Assembly: GCF_032399705.1 (NCBI RefSeq)
Contig: NZ_CP135922.1
Coordinates: 1,178,001-1,242,000, forward strand
DNA: 64,000 bases
Source: Paenibacillus sp. BIC5C1
Lineage (GTDB): Bacteria; Bacillota; Bacilli; Paenibacillales; Paenibacillaceae
Reading direction: 5' to 3'
Of this stretch, positions 26,468 through 35,909 are shown in pieces (the stretch's first letter is position 1; each line of letters begins with the position of its first letter). Below the pieces are notes generated by a model. The model was given only the letters and a program-made list of their open reading frames with translations. It did not search any database and was not told where the DNA came from. The translations under genes and the position numbers were made by a program.

Positions 26468-28429
26468 TTGAATAGTTTACTACGTAAAGTTGCAGTAACG
26501 GCCTTGTCCGTGACGATGGTATCATCATCTTCTTTTGCCCTGATAGGAAGTCCAAACGCTGCGTTTGCCGCAGAGGATACAAGCACCAGCACAGGCGTCA
26601 CGCAAGCCTATGAATCGTTGTTCCAAACGGACAACGTCATTGATGTGAATGTTACGATTGATGATGCAGACTGGAAGAGCATGCTCGAAAGCCCGCTGGA
26701 TAAGGATTATAAGAAGGTAAGTGTGGAAGTGGACGGCAACAAGCTGGATAACGTTGGTTTCTCCACCAAGGGTAATCTGACTTTGAAAGCCGTAGCCTCG
26801 ATGCAAGATTCGGACCGTTACAGCTTCAGACTGAAGTTTGATAAATACGACAAAACACAAACCCTGCTCGGTTTGGATAAAATGGTCCTGAACAACAACT
26901 ATGCCGATCCGTCGTATATGCGTGAAGTTCTTCATTATGAAGCGCTGCGCAGCATTGGCATGGATGTACCGATGACAAACTACGTTAATCTGTATGTAAA
27001 CGGCGAACTGGTTGGTTTCTATACCGGGGTCGAAGCAGTTGATGACAGCTACCTGGAACGCAATTACGGTGAAGATTATGAGGACGGTGTCCTCTACGAT
27101 ACGGATGAGAAGAGTTACCTGCAATATTCAGAAGGCAGTGACTACAGCACGATCACAGAAGATTTGGGTACGGACGAGAACAAAACCAAACTCAAAAATT
27201 TTATCAAAACGCTGAACGACATGCCTGAAGGTGAAAAAGGCGATATCGAGAGTGTGCTGGATGTGGATTCGGCACTGCAATATATCGCGGGCAACATGGT
27301 CTTTGGCAACTATGACAGCTATAACGGCGACAAAGGGCATAACTACATGCTTTACAGCGACGCGGATGGCAAATTCACAGTAGTACCTTGGGACTTTAAC
27401 ATGTCCTTCAATGGATACTCGGGTGGCGGCGGACGTGGAACAACGACAACCGGATCAACCACAACCAACACCAACGCGACAAACGTATCCGTGGACGAGC
27501 CAGTACTGGGCATTAGCATGGAAAATGTACCGATGATCAACAACCTGCTGGCCGTGCCTGAGTATAAAGAAAAATACTTGAGCTACGTCAATGAGTTGAC
27601 GGATTATCTGGAAGGCATTCAGGATCACATCACAGGTCTGGCTGATATCATTCGTCCATATGTAGAAGCCGATCCAACGAAGTTCTACACAACCGAGCAG
27701 TTTGAATCCAACATTGCATACTCTGCCAACGCTGATGCAACAGGCGGTATGGGTGGCATGGGTGGTACACCACCAGAAGGATTCGAAGGCATGACACCGC
27801 CAGAAGGTTTTGAAGGTATGACACCTCCCGATGGTATGACACCACCGGATGGCACAACGGGAACAGGAACAACAGACAGCACAGGCAATACTCAGACACG
27901 TCCTGGCGGTAACTTTGGCGGAGGCGGAGGTATGGGCTCGATGGCAGCGGGATCGCTGACAACGTTTGCCCTGAACCGACTTGCCAATCTGCAAGAGCAG
28001 CTTGGACGTGAAGTAACACCTCTGCCGGAGACTTCAGAAGATACAGGCGCGGATAACGGAACAGGAACAACAGACAAAGCAATTACTGTATCCCTTGATG
28101 GAAAAGCGATTACGTTCCCGGATCAGGACCCGCTAGAGCAAAGTGGCCGGGTTATGGTACCCGTGAACGCTATCCTTGAAGCTTTGGGTGCAGAAGTGAC
28201 GTGGGACAAAACAGCGAAAACCGTAACAGCCGTTCTGAATGACCAGACGCTTGTACTCCAGATCGGAAGCAGCACGGCAACGGTGAATGGTGAAACGCTC
28301 GAAATTGATGCACCAGCCATTATCAAAAACAGTCGCACACTTGTGCCGGTACGCTTCATCTCTGAAGGACTGGGACTGACCGTGGATTGGGATCAAACGG
28401 CTGCACAAGTAACACTTACATCCAAATAA
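26468..28429 (+). CDS. Secreted CotH-kinase-like protein with C-terminal copper-amine-oxidase-N-type domain
   Basis: 653 aa from a TTG with AAGGAGGA 8 bases upstream. The signal peptide ends near AFAAED (about residue 36). A CotH-like domain (about 45-420) includes VGFSTKGN, RYSFRLKFDKYDK, LNNNYADPSYMRE and VPWDFNMSFNG, the atypical protein-kinase signatures of CotH. A low-complexity linker repeats MTPPEGFEG/MTPPDG and ends in a poly-Gly run. The C-terminal ~110 residues are a stalk-like copper amine oxidase N-terminal domain (VMVPVNAILEALGAEVTW; TLVPVRFISEGLGLTVDW), common in Paenibacillus surface proteins. Phosphorylation of extracellular proteins is known for CotH; the target here is unknown. 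Confidence 0.88.
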   Translation: MNSLLRKVAVTALSVTMVSSSSFALIGSPNAAFAAEDTSTSTGVTQAYESLFQTDNVIDVNVTIDDADWKSMLESPLDKDYKKVSVEVDGNKLDNVGFSTKGNLTLKAVASMQDSDRYSFRLKFDKYDKTQTLLGLDKMVLNNNYADPSYMREVLHYEALRSIGMDVPMTNYVNLYVNGELVGFYTGVEAVDDSYLERNYGEDYEDGVLYDTDEKSYLQYSEGSDYSTITEDLGTDENKTKLKNFIKTLNDMPEGEKGDIESVLDVDSALQYIAGNMVFGNYDSYNGDKGHNYMLYSDADGKFTVVPWDFNMSFNGYSGGGGRGTTTTGSTTTNTNATNVSVDEPVLGISMENVPMINNLLAVPEYKEKYLSYVNELTDYLEGIQDHITGLADIIRPYVEADPTKFYTTEQFESNIAYSANADATGGMGGMGGTPPEGFEGMTPPEGFEGMTPPDGMTPPDGTTGTGTTDSTGNTQTRPGGNFGGGGGMGSMAAGSLTTFALNRLANLQEQLGREVTPLPETSEDTGADNGTGTTDKAITVSLDGKAITFPDQDPLEQSGRVMVPVNAILEALGAEVTWDKTAKTVTAVLNDQTLVLQIGSSTATVNGETLEIDAPAIIKNSRTLVPVRFISEGLGLTVDWDQTAAQVTLTSK

Positions 28430-28472
28430 AAAAATTCTCCGGTAGAGTAGCGTTGTTCTATGGAGAACGAGA

Positions 28473-28504
28473 AAAGGGATTCGATGATCAGATCGAATCC
28501 CTTT
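28473..28504 (+). terminator. Terminator after the CotH-like gene
   Basis: AAAGGGATTCGAT/ATCGAATCCCTTT is a perfect 13-bp inverted repeat with a 6-base loop. Confidence 0.75.
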
Positions 28505-28746
28505 CTGTGCTGCTTTAATCCAGTTCCAAGTTACCATTTAAAATTATACATGTATCCGAGAGGGAGAAAACTCAAACGGAGCTCAATCAGTAATGTTTGG
28601 GGTCATTATATCTTGAATTGTTTAAGCTTGTCAGTACAACAATGTTAAAATTTACTATCATATAGGTATTATGCTTGAACTGTATTTCTAGATTCAACCA
28701 GATCTTCTGAGTTATTGTATATCTCATCAAATAAGTAATCAGATTT
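28505..28746. other. AT-rich gap at the left edge of the island
   Basis: Base composition falls from about half GC to strongly AT-rich in this stretch, which lies between the CotH terminator and the ATPase-gene fragment. Beyond the stop at 28747 on the minus strand the same frame stays open for 25 further codons (to about 28669) with protein-like composition. Otherwise I see nothing here. Confidence 0.5.
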
Positions 28747-29371
28747 CTAAGTTAGTTCACTAAGTGATAGTTTTAAAACTATTAGATCCACATTGTTCAA
28801 ATCATTTTTATTATTAATAACGACATTAATGTCGTTAGTGTTAAAGAAAAATAACCCATTATCAACTTTTTGTTCCATAAATTCTCTAATATGATCTTTT
28901 TGTTGATTTAATTTTTCCCACAATGAAGATGCAAGGTCAAATTCCCAATTTTCAGTAGGGAGAATATTCTTAAGAACTACCTCAAGTGCAGCCTTCTTAA
29001 AGCCATTATTTGAATTTTGGGCTTCCAAGATGTATTTTTTTAAGAAATGGTAAGAGAGGCAAATAACGTTCTCGTTTAATATTAAATTAGCAATATCTGA
29101 TTTATGTGTGTGTAATCTCTCTGTTATGAAAAGATGGTTATGGTAGTTAAGCCAATCTTCATTTATAAAATTAGCTTTTATCTGGTAAACAAATTTATAT
29201 GATTCAGTTAATCTATTAATGTTGCTGACAGTAGCAAGAGTAACATTATTCTTACTCATTATAATTTCAGGAGTGGTTATCTGTTTGCTGACAAGTTGAA
29301 CAATATCTGTCTTAGCCCTTATTGGAGAGTCTATCGTAATGTGTTTTTTTAAATATTCTTTAATGTTAGTA
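28747..29371 (-). pseudogene. C-terminal fragment of the IS-interrupted AlbA_2/ATPase gene
   Basis: The frame is open from the IS junction (29371) to the stop at 28747, about 207 codons. An internal ATG at 29259 (MSKNNVTLATVSN) could be mistaken for a start, but it has no ribosome site and the frame is coding-like right up to the IS boundary. Removing the IS and one TAGTA duplication joins this frame exactly to the upstream gene. The fragment is helical, Asn/Lys-rich and without a recognised domain. The TAG stop is followed in frame by 25 more protein-like codons (KSDYLFDEIYNNSEDL...), so the stop itself may be a nonsense mutation. Confidence 0.7.
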
Positions 29372-30875
29372 ACTCAACTTTCGCACCTAGAATATTGAGT
29401 CAACCCCTTGTGGGCGTAAGAGAATTTAAACATTACTGTTTCTCTTGACAAAAAAAACACCTTGCTTGTTTAGTATCATGGAAGTGCGACCAACCATGAA
29501 CAAGAAAGGTGTGTAACCCTATGTTACAACAACATTCCCTGTCTGACCAGTCTCGTTTTTCTAAACTTTTTGCTTCACTTCACATCGGGAAAGCTTTGCG
29601 GCATGCAGGGATTTCCAAATCGTTTGGTCTTTCGAGTTTAGCTATTTTTCGAATCGTGTTCTCCTTGGTTTTTGAAGGGAAGAACTGGTTTCGCCTGTTG
29701 GAGAGTAACCGCGGAGCCGATCTGCCAGGTAAAGATGTCATCTATCGATTCTTGAATCAATCTTCCTTTGCTTGGCGGCGATTTTTGCAGACATTAAGTC
29801 TCCAGATCGTACGCTATTTTGAAACGCTCATTTCCTCCAAACGCGTACGTGTATTTATTGTGGATGATTCGGTGCTCAGCCGAAACCGGAGTAAAAAAGC
29901 AGAACTGCTGGCACGTGTGTTTGACCATTCTGCAGGCAGGTACATCAAAGGCTACACGATGCTCACACTCGGCTGGTCGGACGGTTTTAGCTTTGCACCG
30001 CTCGATTTTGTCATGCTGTCTTCCGCCAAACTGGCCAATCGTTTTTGCGAAATGGCCTCCCATCTCTCGAAACGCAGCCATGGATACAAACGCCGAATAG
30101 AGTCTTTTTCTCGGAAGCCCGATGCCGTTGTGGGCTTGTTAGATCGGGCGTTAAAAGCCAGCTTCACGGCGGATTATGTTTTGATGGACAGCTGGTTTAC
30201 GCAGGTTCCATTACTTCGCGAGCTCACAGCCAGAGGTCTGCCGGTGATTGGAATGATTAAAGAAATGAAGCAACGGTATCTCGTACAGGGACAGCGTATG
30301 ACGCTAGGTGCTGTGTTTCAAAGCCTGCCTAAATCGAGTTCAAAAGACATCAAAGGCTCCGTGGTCGTACATACGTCGTGCGGTCTGCCCGTGAAGCTTG
30401 TTTTTGTGCGCAATCGGAATAAAAGACGGGAATGGCTTACCATTTTAAGTACAGACGTCACGCTGGATGCGGCAGAAATTGTACGAATTTACGGCATGCG
30501 TTGGAGTATTGAGACCTTTTTTAAAGTGACCAAAAGCTATTTAAAACTAGGAACCGAATTTCAGGGCCGTTCCTTCGACCAACTGATTAGCCACACGACG
30601 GTTGTATTCAGCCGTTATTTAGCGATGGAATACGAACGACGCGAAACCAATGATGACCGAACCCTGGGAGGACTCTTTTTCCTCTTTGCCGATGAGGTTC
30701 GGGATCTGGACTTTCAAACCGCGCTTCAGCAGCTGATGCGTTTATTTCTCGACATGTCTCAAGCGAAAACGAAAACGAACAAAATGGACGTTTTTTGTCA
30801 ACTACAAGAATGGATCTCCGGTTTACCCAGCTATATCAAGGGTTTGTTTGGAGATTTAAGCTGCGAAAGTTGAGT
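29372..30875 (+). mobile_element. IS4-family insertion sequence, complete, 1504 bp
   Basis: The ends are the perfect 14-bp inverted repeats ACTCAACTTTCGCA (29372-29385) and its complement (30862-30875). The 5-bp direct repeat TAGTA flanks the element on both sides (29367-29371 and 30876-30880), which is a target-site duplication. One transposase gene fills the element. Base composition is higher in GC than the gene it interrupts. The intact ends and open transposase suggest a fairly recent insertion. Confidence 0.92.
29521..30873 (+). CDS. IS4-family transposase (DDE, YREK signature)
   Basis: About 450 aa from the ATG at 29521 (AAGAAAGGTG 9 bases upstream). The first catalytic Asp is in VDDSVLSRNRSKK and the second in LMDSWFT. 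The third acidic residue is in YGMRWSIETFFKVTK, which fits the IS4 Y-(2)-R-(3)-E-(6)-K signature exactly. Its stop overlaps the right inverted repeat. No frameshift or internal stop is seen, so the transposase looks functional. Confidence 0.93.
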   Translation: MLQQHSLSDQSRFSKLFASLHIGKALRHAGISKSFGLSSLAIFRIVFSLVFEGKNWFRLLESNRGADLPGKDVIYRFLNQSSFAWRRFLQTLSLQIVRYFETLISSKRVRVFIVDDSVLSRNRSKKAELLARVFDHSAGRYIKGYTMLTLGWSDGFSFAPLDFVMLSSAKLANRFCEMASHLSKRSHGYKRRIESFSRKPDAVVGLLDRALKASFTADYVLMDSWFTQVPLLRELTARGLPVIGMIKEMKQRYLVQGQRMTLGAVFQSLPKSSSKDIKGSVVVHTSCGLPVKLVFVRNRNKRREWLTILSTDVTLDAAEIVRIYGMRWSIETFFKVTKSYLKLGTEFQGRSFDQLISHTTVVFSRYLAMEYERRETNDDRTLGGLFFLFADEVRDLDFQTALQQLMRLFLDMSQAKTKTNKMDVFCQLQEWISGLPSYIKGLFGDLSCES

Positions 30876-33123
30876 TAGTAATGTTATAGTTATATATTTT
30901 TTTAACAATAGAGGAGGAGATTTCTTTTCCGATTTGTGCTGAATTTCGAGAAAGTTCAATTTTATATTCCTCTTCAGTAGTTTTGCCAACGATTACAATA
31001 AAGGGGATGACATCTTTCTTTAAGTAACTATAGTCGTCAGTTTTATAAGTAACATTTACACCTATATCATTGTAAAGGGCAACATTTTTTTGATGTAGTA
31101 GATCTTTGATGAATTTATCTTCATTATTAAGATCAAGATACTTAGCATGGTCAAACATGTAAACTCTTGCAGATCCAGACTCATAAATTCTCTCGAAATA
31201 TTTACTTTCCAAATCTATACTTGGTAATCTCCATTCTTCATTATTATATCTAAGGGTTACTTGATATGTAGTACTGCTTAGGGCCCATTTTTCAATATTG
31301 AAATCTCTTTTTAGTTTATTTATATCTGAGGAACTGACACGCTTGTTCAGCTCAATTTTAATTCGTGTATAACTTTCAAATTTATTTAATACTTTTATTT
31401 TTTTTAGATCAGAAGTTTCTATATTACCTTCGAAGAGTTGAAAACTATACTCAAATTCTTCATTTATTTTCTTTGTAACCACACTGACTTTTTTGCCGAT
31501 CAAAAACATACTCAATGCGCCCACTCCAAATTTTCCTACCATCGCTACATCAGAAGACTTCTTTTTGGATTTCCCAACGGTTAAATAATGATTACTTATA
31601 TCTGATAGATCCATGCCTACTCCGTTATCCGAGAATAATAAAATATCCTTGTTTTCTTCTTTTAATACTTCAATTTTAATTATTCCATTACGCGATTCAA
31701 GTCCAGTACTTTTACATGCATCGATTGCATTCTGCAACAATTCGCGCAATGCTACACTCATTTTATTGCTTTGTTCATATAGAGGTTCTATTAACAATGG
31801 AATGACATCTTCAGAGACCCTGAACTTGATATCAGACTGGATAAACATTTGTTGGACTTCTTTGTCAAATTTAATACCTCTAATATTTAAAATTTTCACA
31901 TTATTATAAAAATATTTTATCTTATTTACATAAAGTATAAATTTATTACAGTTATTAACAATTCTATTCATTTTGTCATATCCGCTTTTCTTAATATTGT
32001 CTTTATTGAAGTTAATGATTATTTCTTCATTTTGTATTTCATACTCGAAATATTTGTCTCTTAATACTTGGTATAAACTGTAGCTGGTACAAAATAAAGA
32101 AATGATTAATGAGTGTTCACCACCATCCAGGAACCCGTCCATCTTTTCGAAGTCATCTTTATTTTCATGAATTAATTTACAGATGTAGTCATTATTGTTT
32201 GGGTCATTATTCTCGTCAGCAATCTTAAATAATCCACCTTGAATTATAAGATTATTGAAAATCTCCAACAAGCGATACTTGAATAAACTATTATTAGTTG
32301 AAATAATATCCAATGATTCTTTATCTAAAGTTAAATTCATACATTCCAAAAATAGCATCATTTCGTTAAAGTATTCATGATCACTAGCAGCATTAATATT
32401 AAAATATCCATAGATATTTCGTTGTTTTCTATAAAAAAGATCCGATAGATCTGAACGGGTTAGAATTCCGGTTGAACTCCCGCGGCGGATATATCCAATT
32501 CCTTGACACTTCATTTCAAAATTATTATTATGTTTTTTCTCAAATGATTTTTTGAAAAGATAAGGTTGATCTCTATTTTCTTTTTTTATTTTAATAATGT
32601 TTAGGTTTTTACCTTCATAATTAAAATTTGTTATTATCTCTATTTGAGGAAATGGTTCGATATAATTCTCAATCAATTGTTGGATGTTATTTTCTTCAAT
32701 AATTTCCTGAGTCCCACAAATGTTAAATTCCCTACTCTCTTTGTCCTCTGCGATGCCAATAATAATATATCTTTCTAGATCAATACTAACATTTAAAAAA
32801 GCTATACAATCTTTTAAGAATTCAAATCGACCTTTGAGGTAATTCTTGTTGTTTACTTGATACCACTCTTCTTTGAAATCTAGTAGGATGCTTTCTGTCC
32901 CTCCGCGTATGAGGTTGTTGATATACTCAGATTCATAGTTATTTAAAATGCTCATTATGTTTACCACCACTTTCGTATTTTTAATGCAATTTAAGTATTC
33001 GACAAACCATTCTATTAAACCTCCAAAAATTAACAAAAAAATTATTAATACAGAGGTGATAGATGGATCTACATCTATGTTTAAAATAGAGAATTTTCCG
33101 ATATATTTGGAAACAGTCCTCAC
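30856..33123 (-). CDS. AlbA_2 (Schlafen-like) plus Hsp90/MORC-like ATPase protein, 3' end replaced by IS sequence
   Basis: Up to 755 aa from a GTG at 33123. A possible membrane helix (SVLIIFLLIFGGLIEWF, about 23-40) precedes an AlbA_2-like domain (about 65-230; ESILLDFKEEW, IIIGIAEDKESREF and the GIGYIRRGSST end motif). A less conserved region follows. A GHKL ATPase module (about 445-545) has the N-box LRELLQNAIDACK, the G1 box DNGVGM and a GKFGVG G2-type loop. The last few codons come from the IS. Strongly AT-rich against its neighbours. An internal ATG at 32955 (MSILNNYESEY) is an alternative start that would remove the membrane helix. Function unknown; the architecture suggests a defence or stress ATPase. 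Confidence 0.8.
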   Translation of the reverse strand: MRTVSKYIGKFSILNIDVDPSITSVLIIFLLIFGGLIEWFVEYLNCIKNTKVVVNIMSILNNYESEYINNLIRGGTESILLDFKEEWYQVNNKNYLKGRFEFLKDCIAFLNVSIDLERYIIIGIAEDKESREFNICGTQEIIEENNIQQLIENYIEPFPQIEIITNFNYEGKNLNIIKIKKENRDQPYLFKKSFEKKHNNNFEMKCQGIGYIRRGSSTGILTRSDLSDLFYRKQRNIYGYFNINAASDHEYFNEMMLFLECMNLTLDKESLDIISTNNSLFKYRLLEIFNNLIIQGGLFKIADENNDPNNNDYICKLIHENKDDFEKMDGFLDGGEHSLIISLFCTSYSLYQVLRDKYFEYEIQNEEIIINFNKDNIKKSGYDKMNRIVNNCNKFILYVNKIKYFYNNVKILNIRGIKFDKEVQQMFIQSDIKFRVSEDVIPLLIEPLYEQSNKMSVALRELLQNAIDACKSTGLESRNGIIKIEVLKEENKDILLFSDNGVGMDLSDISNHYLTVGKSKKKSSDVAMVGKFGVGALSMFLIGKKVSVVTKKINEEFEYSFQLFEGNIETSDLKKIKVLNKFESYTRIKIELNKRVSSSDINKLKRDFNIEKWALSSTTYQVTLRYNNEEWRLPSIDLESKYFERIYESGSARVYMFDHAKYLDLNNEDKFIKDLLHQKNVALYNDIGVNVTYKTDDYSYLKKDVIPFIVIVGKTTEEEYKIELSRNSAQIGKEISSSIVKKIYNYNITNSTFAA

Positions 33124-33299
33124 TGTAAACTTAAGAATATAAGCTAATTTGCTTCGTATTTTATTGACTACAGATTAAAGTTCAATTCGTACGAAGAAGT
33201 TAAGAGAGCCAATCCATCTGTAGGTGGACTTAACTCGCGCTGAATTCGGCTACACTGAATGTAGATCAGAGAACATGTGGAGAAGGTGAGGAAAAAAAC

Positions 33300-33746
33300 A
33301 TGATGAATATTGTGATTGTAGCGGTCATTGTTCTATTGTTATCTCTAAGGGAGAAGGAAGTGAAGACATCCCGCTTATGGATATTGCCAGCGATCCTTGC
33401 GTATTGGGTGCTTTCGAGTGTAGTAAATACACCATTAACGGTGGGCAACATCCTGTTATATATTGTTTTTCTCATTATAGGTTGCGGGATTGGAGCGTGG
33501 CGTGTACATCTGGAACAGCTTCGAATCCATCCAACGACAGGCAAAATGATGTCCAAGGGATCGCTGGCCAGCAGCTTGCTTCTGATCGCGGTTATGGTGT
33601 TAAGACAGCTCGCCAGCCAATGGGATGTGCATCATGCGGTGGTTTCACTGAGTAGTGCTCTGTTGTTTCTGCCTCTGGGAAGCATCGCTGCCCGGCGTTA
33701 TTTTCTGTATGCCAAAGTCCAGCGCTTTCAAGGCAGAGGTGTATAA
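33300..33746 (+). CDS. CcdC-like/DUF1453 membrane protein
   Basis: 148 aa with about four membrane helices (residues 2-15, 28-45, 50-68 and 90-140 region) and a short basic C-terminus (RRYFLYAKVQRFQGRG). GAGAAGGTGAGG precedes the ATG; a second ATG follows immediately at 33303. It lies 33 bp before the histidine kinase gene and is probably co-transcribed with it. The CcdC similarity is by general pattern only. Confidence 0.6.
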   Translation: MMNIVIVAVIVLLLSLREKEVKTSRLWILPAILAYWVLSSVVNTPLTVGNILLYIVFLIIGCGIGAWRVHLEQLRIHPTTGKMMSKGSLASSLLLIAVMVLRQLASQWDVHHAVVSLSSALLFLPLGSIAARRYFLYAKVQRFQGRGV

Positions 33747-33779
33747 TCGTTTCAAACTTTAGAATTGGAAAGGATAGCT

Positions 33780-35018
33780 ATGCAGAACGATTCGAAATGG
33801 ATGCAGATTCAGAAAGTGGTACTGGATCATACAGCAGATATTATTCTAACGTTGCTGCTGCTTTACAGTCTGATCGAGCCCTTCAAAGAAATGGCATGGG
33901 TCGAGTTGGGCGCAGGACTCATCGTTAGGCTGCCGTACCTGATGTTGGTTTGGGTTCCACAGTCACTTCGAAATGAGCGGATGCGGACGTTAGGGATATT
34001 GGTGATTTGGATCGTGACACTGCTCTATGCCCAGTTCTTCCAGGCCGAGGATCGTATATTTGAATTAAGCTTTTATCTCATCGGATATACTGCATTGAAG
34101 CTGCCCGTCCATCGTTCTTCGTTGCTCGGCATCATTATTCTCATCGGGAATGCGGCGCTGCTCTATATGGATGAATACGAACCCAATCAGATTCTGGTGT
34201 ATTCAATGGCTCACGCTGTAACCTATATTCTATGCTGGGCTGCGAGAATCAGGCGGGAAAGCAGACAGGACAGCAAACGGCATTATGAGGAATTGCAGAA
34301 AGTGCACGCTGAACTGACACAGGCCCACGAGGAGCTTCAGGATACACATCAGGAGTTGGAGCAGGCTACCGTGCGACTGATGCAGTACGCCGTACTTGAA
34401 GAGCGAAGCCGAATTTCGATGGACTTGCATGACAGTGTTGGCAATCGATTGACCTCCATTATTGTTCAGCTCCAGGCATTGCCGTATATGATGAAGATGG
34501 ACACAGCGGAAGCGGACAAAGCAATGGGTACGGTGCTTGAAGTAGTCCGACAATGTCTCCAGGAGGTTCGGACCGTTGCTCATCAGATGGGCAGCAATGA
34601 AGCAGGTCTCGGGTTGGTTGCATTGACGAGTCTGGTGAATGAGATACGGGAGATGGCGGGCTTCACAATCAAGCTCACTCCCCAGGAGCAGACGAGTCAT
34701 TGGTCGCCAGAAACATCCGAATTATTGTACCGTGTACTTCAGGAAGCGTTAACGAATATCATTCGTCATGCCCAGGCTTCGCAAGTGAAGGTGGACATCT
34801 TGGAGAAAGAGCACCAGTTACATATGATCGTGGAAGATAACGGAATATATCGAAATGAAAATCCGATCTCTCCCGGTTTCGGGCTGTCGAGTATGAGAGC
34901 AAGATGCGAGAGAGCAGGCGGTTCCTTATCCATAGATGCAGTCGATCCACATGGAATGAGGTTAACCCTTACCATTCCTCAAGATGTGAAGGAGATTATG
35001 GAAGGTGATGAACAGTAA
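33780..35018 (+). CDS. Sensor histidine kinase, NarL/DesK-type (HisKA_3)
   Basis: 412 aa. Four to five N-terminal membrane helices (about 15-160) form the sensor, with no large extracellular domain. A coiled coil (about 165-205, Glu/Gln/His rich) leads to the HisKA_3 H-box LEERSRISMDLHDSVGNRLTS, then an HATPase with LQEALTNIIRHAQA, EDNG and FGLSSMRAR. I chose the ATG at 33780 over an in-frame TTG at 33765 because GGAAAGG lies 6 bases upstream. The stop overlaps the regulator's start (TAATG). The signal is unknown; a membrane-state sensor such as DesK has a similar layout. Confidence 0.92.
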   Translation: MQNDSKWMQIQKVVLDHTADIILTLLLLYSLIEPFKEMAWVELGAGLIVRLPYLMLVWVPQSLRNERMRTLGILVIWIVTLLYAQFFQAEDRIFELSFYLIGYTALKLPVHRSSLLGIIILIGNAALLYMDEYEPNQILVYSMAHAVTYILCWAARIRRESRQDSKRHYEELQKVHAELTQAHEELQDTHQELEQATVRLMQYAVLEERSRISMDLHDSVGNRLTSIIVQLQALPYMMKMDTAEADKAMGTVLEVVRQCLQEVRTVAHQMGSNEAGLGLVALTSLVNEIREMAGFTIKLTPQEQTSHWSPETSELLYRVLQEALTNIIRHAQASQVKVDILEKEHQLHMIVEDNGIYRNENPISPGFGLSSMRARCERAGGSLSIDAVDPHGMRLTLTIPQDVKEIMEGDEQ

Positions 35019-35704
35019 TGGAACAGGACGTACAGGAAATACGTGTACTTCTCGTGGATGACCAGCATCTGGTCCGGCATGGATTACGTTTTATTATTAA
35101 TGCACAGCAGGATATGGAAGTGGTAGGCGAAGCGGGCGGGGGACATGAAGCAGTCCATCTGGCAGCCGAGGTTCGTCCACATGTCGTATTAATGGATGTA
35201 CAGATGGAAGCAGGAGACGGACTGGAAGCGACAGCGGAGTTAATGAAGATGCTGCCTGAATGCAAAGTGGTCATCCTGACCACATTCGATCATGAGGACT
35301 ATGTGTACAAAGGAATACGTGCCGGAGCAGTCGGTTATCTGCTCAAGGATGCGGCGCCGGACGAACTGGTTGATGCGGTTCGTGCTGCATACCGGGGGGA
35401 GGCGATTTACCGCACGGCGGTGGCAGCCAAGGTGATCAGTCTTGCGATTCGTTCAACCCCTAGTCATTCGGATTCGGTGAAGGAGACAGTAGCACACGAA
35501 CCCTTGCCGGAACCGTTTACCGGGCGGGAATTGGAGGTTTTGCAACAGATGGCATTTGGGTTAAGGAATGAGGAGATTGCTCGCAAGCTTTTTATCGGAG
35601 AGAGCACGGTCAAGACTCATGTACATCGCATTTTGCAAAAGATTCAGGTGGAAGACCGCACACAGGCGGTCGTCTTTGCCATTCGTAATGGATTCGTCAA
35701 GTAA
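35018..35704 (+). CDS. Response regulator, LuxR/NarL type
   Basis: 228 aa. The receiver domain has LLVDDQHLVRHG, phospho-acceptor Asp in VVLMDVQMEAGDG and Lys in YLLKDAAPDEL. The C-terminal LuxR helix-turn-helix has TGRELEVLQQMAFGLRNEEIARKLF and ESTVKTHVHRILQK. It is translationally coupled to the kinase by a one-base TAATG overlap and followed by a terminator. Targets are not evident; the adjacent membrane gene is a candidate. Confidence 0.94.
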   Translation: MEQDVQEIRVLLVDDQHLVRHGLRFIINAQQDMEVVGEAGGGHEAVHLAAEVRPHVVLMDVQMEAGDGLEATAELMKMLPECKVVILTTFDHEDYVYKGIRAGAVGYLLKDAAPDELVDAVRAAYRGEAIYRTAVAAKVISLAIRSTPSHSDSVKETVAHEPLPEPFTGRELEVLQQMAFGLRNEEIARKLFIGESTVKTHVHRILQKIQVEDRTQAVVFAIRNGFVK

Positions 35705-35745
35705 ACCGTTCTTGATCTTCTGTATAGTAATAATCATAATTCGGC

Positions 35746-35780
35746 AAATAACCAGCTTTCCCATGCGGTGCTGGTTATTT
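35746..35780 (+). terminator. Terminator of the two-component operon
   Basis: AAATAACCAGC pairs with GCTGGTTATTT (35770-35780). Confidence 0.75.
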
Positions 35781-35861
35781 CGTGTGTCCGCATAAACAAT
35801 GTCTCAAAATTGAGAAAAGAGATGGAATGTTTGGTGTGAGATAAGTCATAGAATAACTTTA

Positions 35862-35875
35862 AGTAAGCGCTTCCA
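35862..35875 (+). promoter_or_regulatory. cre-like (CcpA) site before the Opp/Dpp-type importer
   Basis: AGTAAGCGCTTCCA matches 13 of 14 positions of the CcpA consensus, 34 bp before the start of the binding-protein gene. Carbon-catabolite control of a peptide-type transporter would fit import of sugars rather than peptides. Confidence 0.5.
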
Positions 35876-35909
35876 ATAACATCAATATGAATTCACGGAG
35901 GGGTTCAGA

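Noticed and set aside
28747..29259. MSKNNV... as a separate 170-aa gene
   Set aside because: No ribosome site precedes this ATG, and the frame is open to the IS junction and joins in phase with the upstream ATPase gene.
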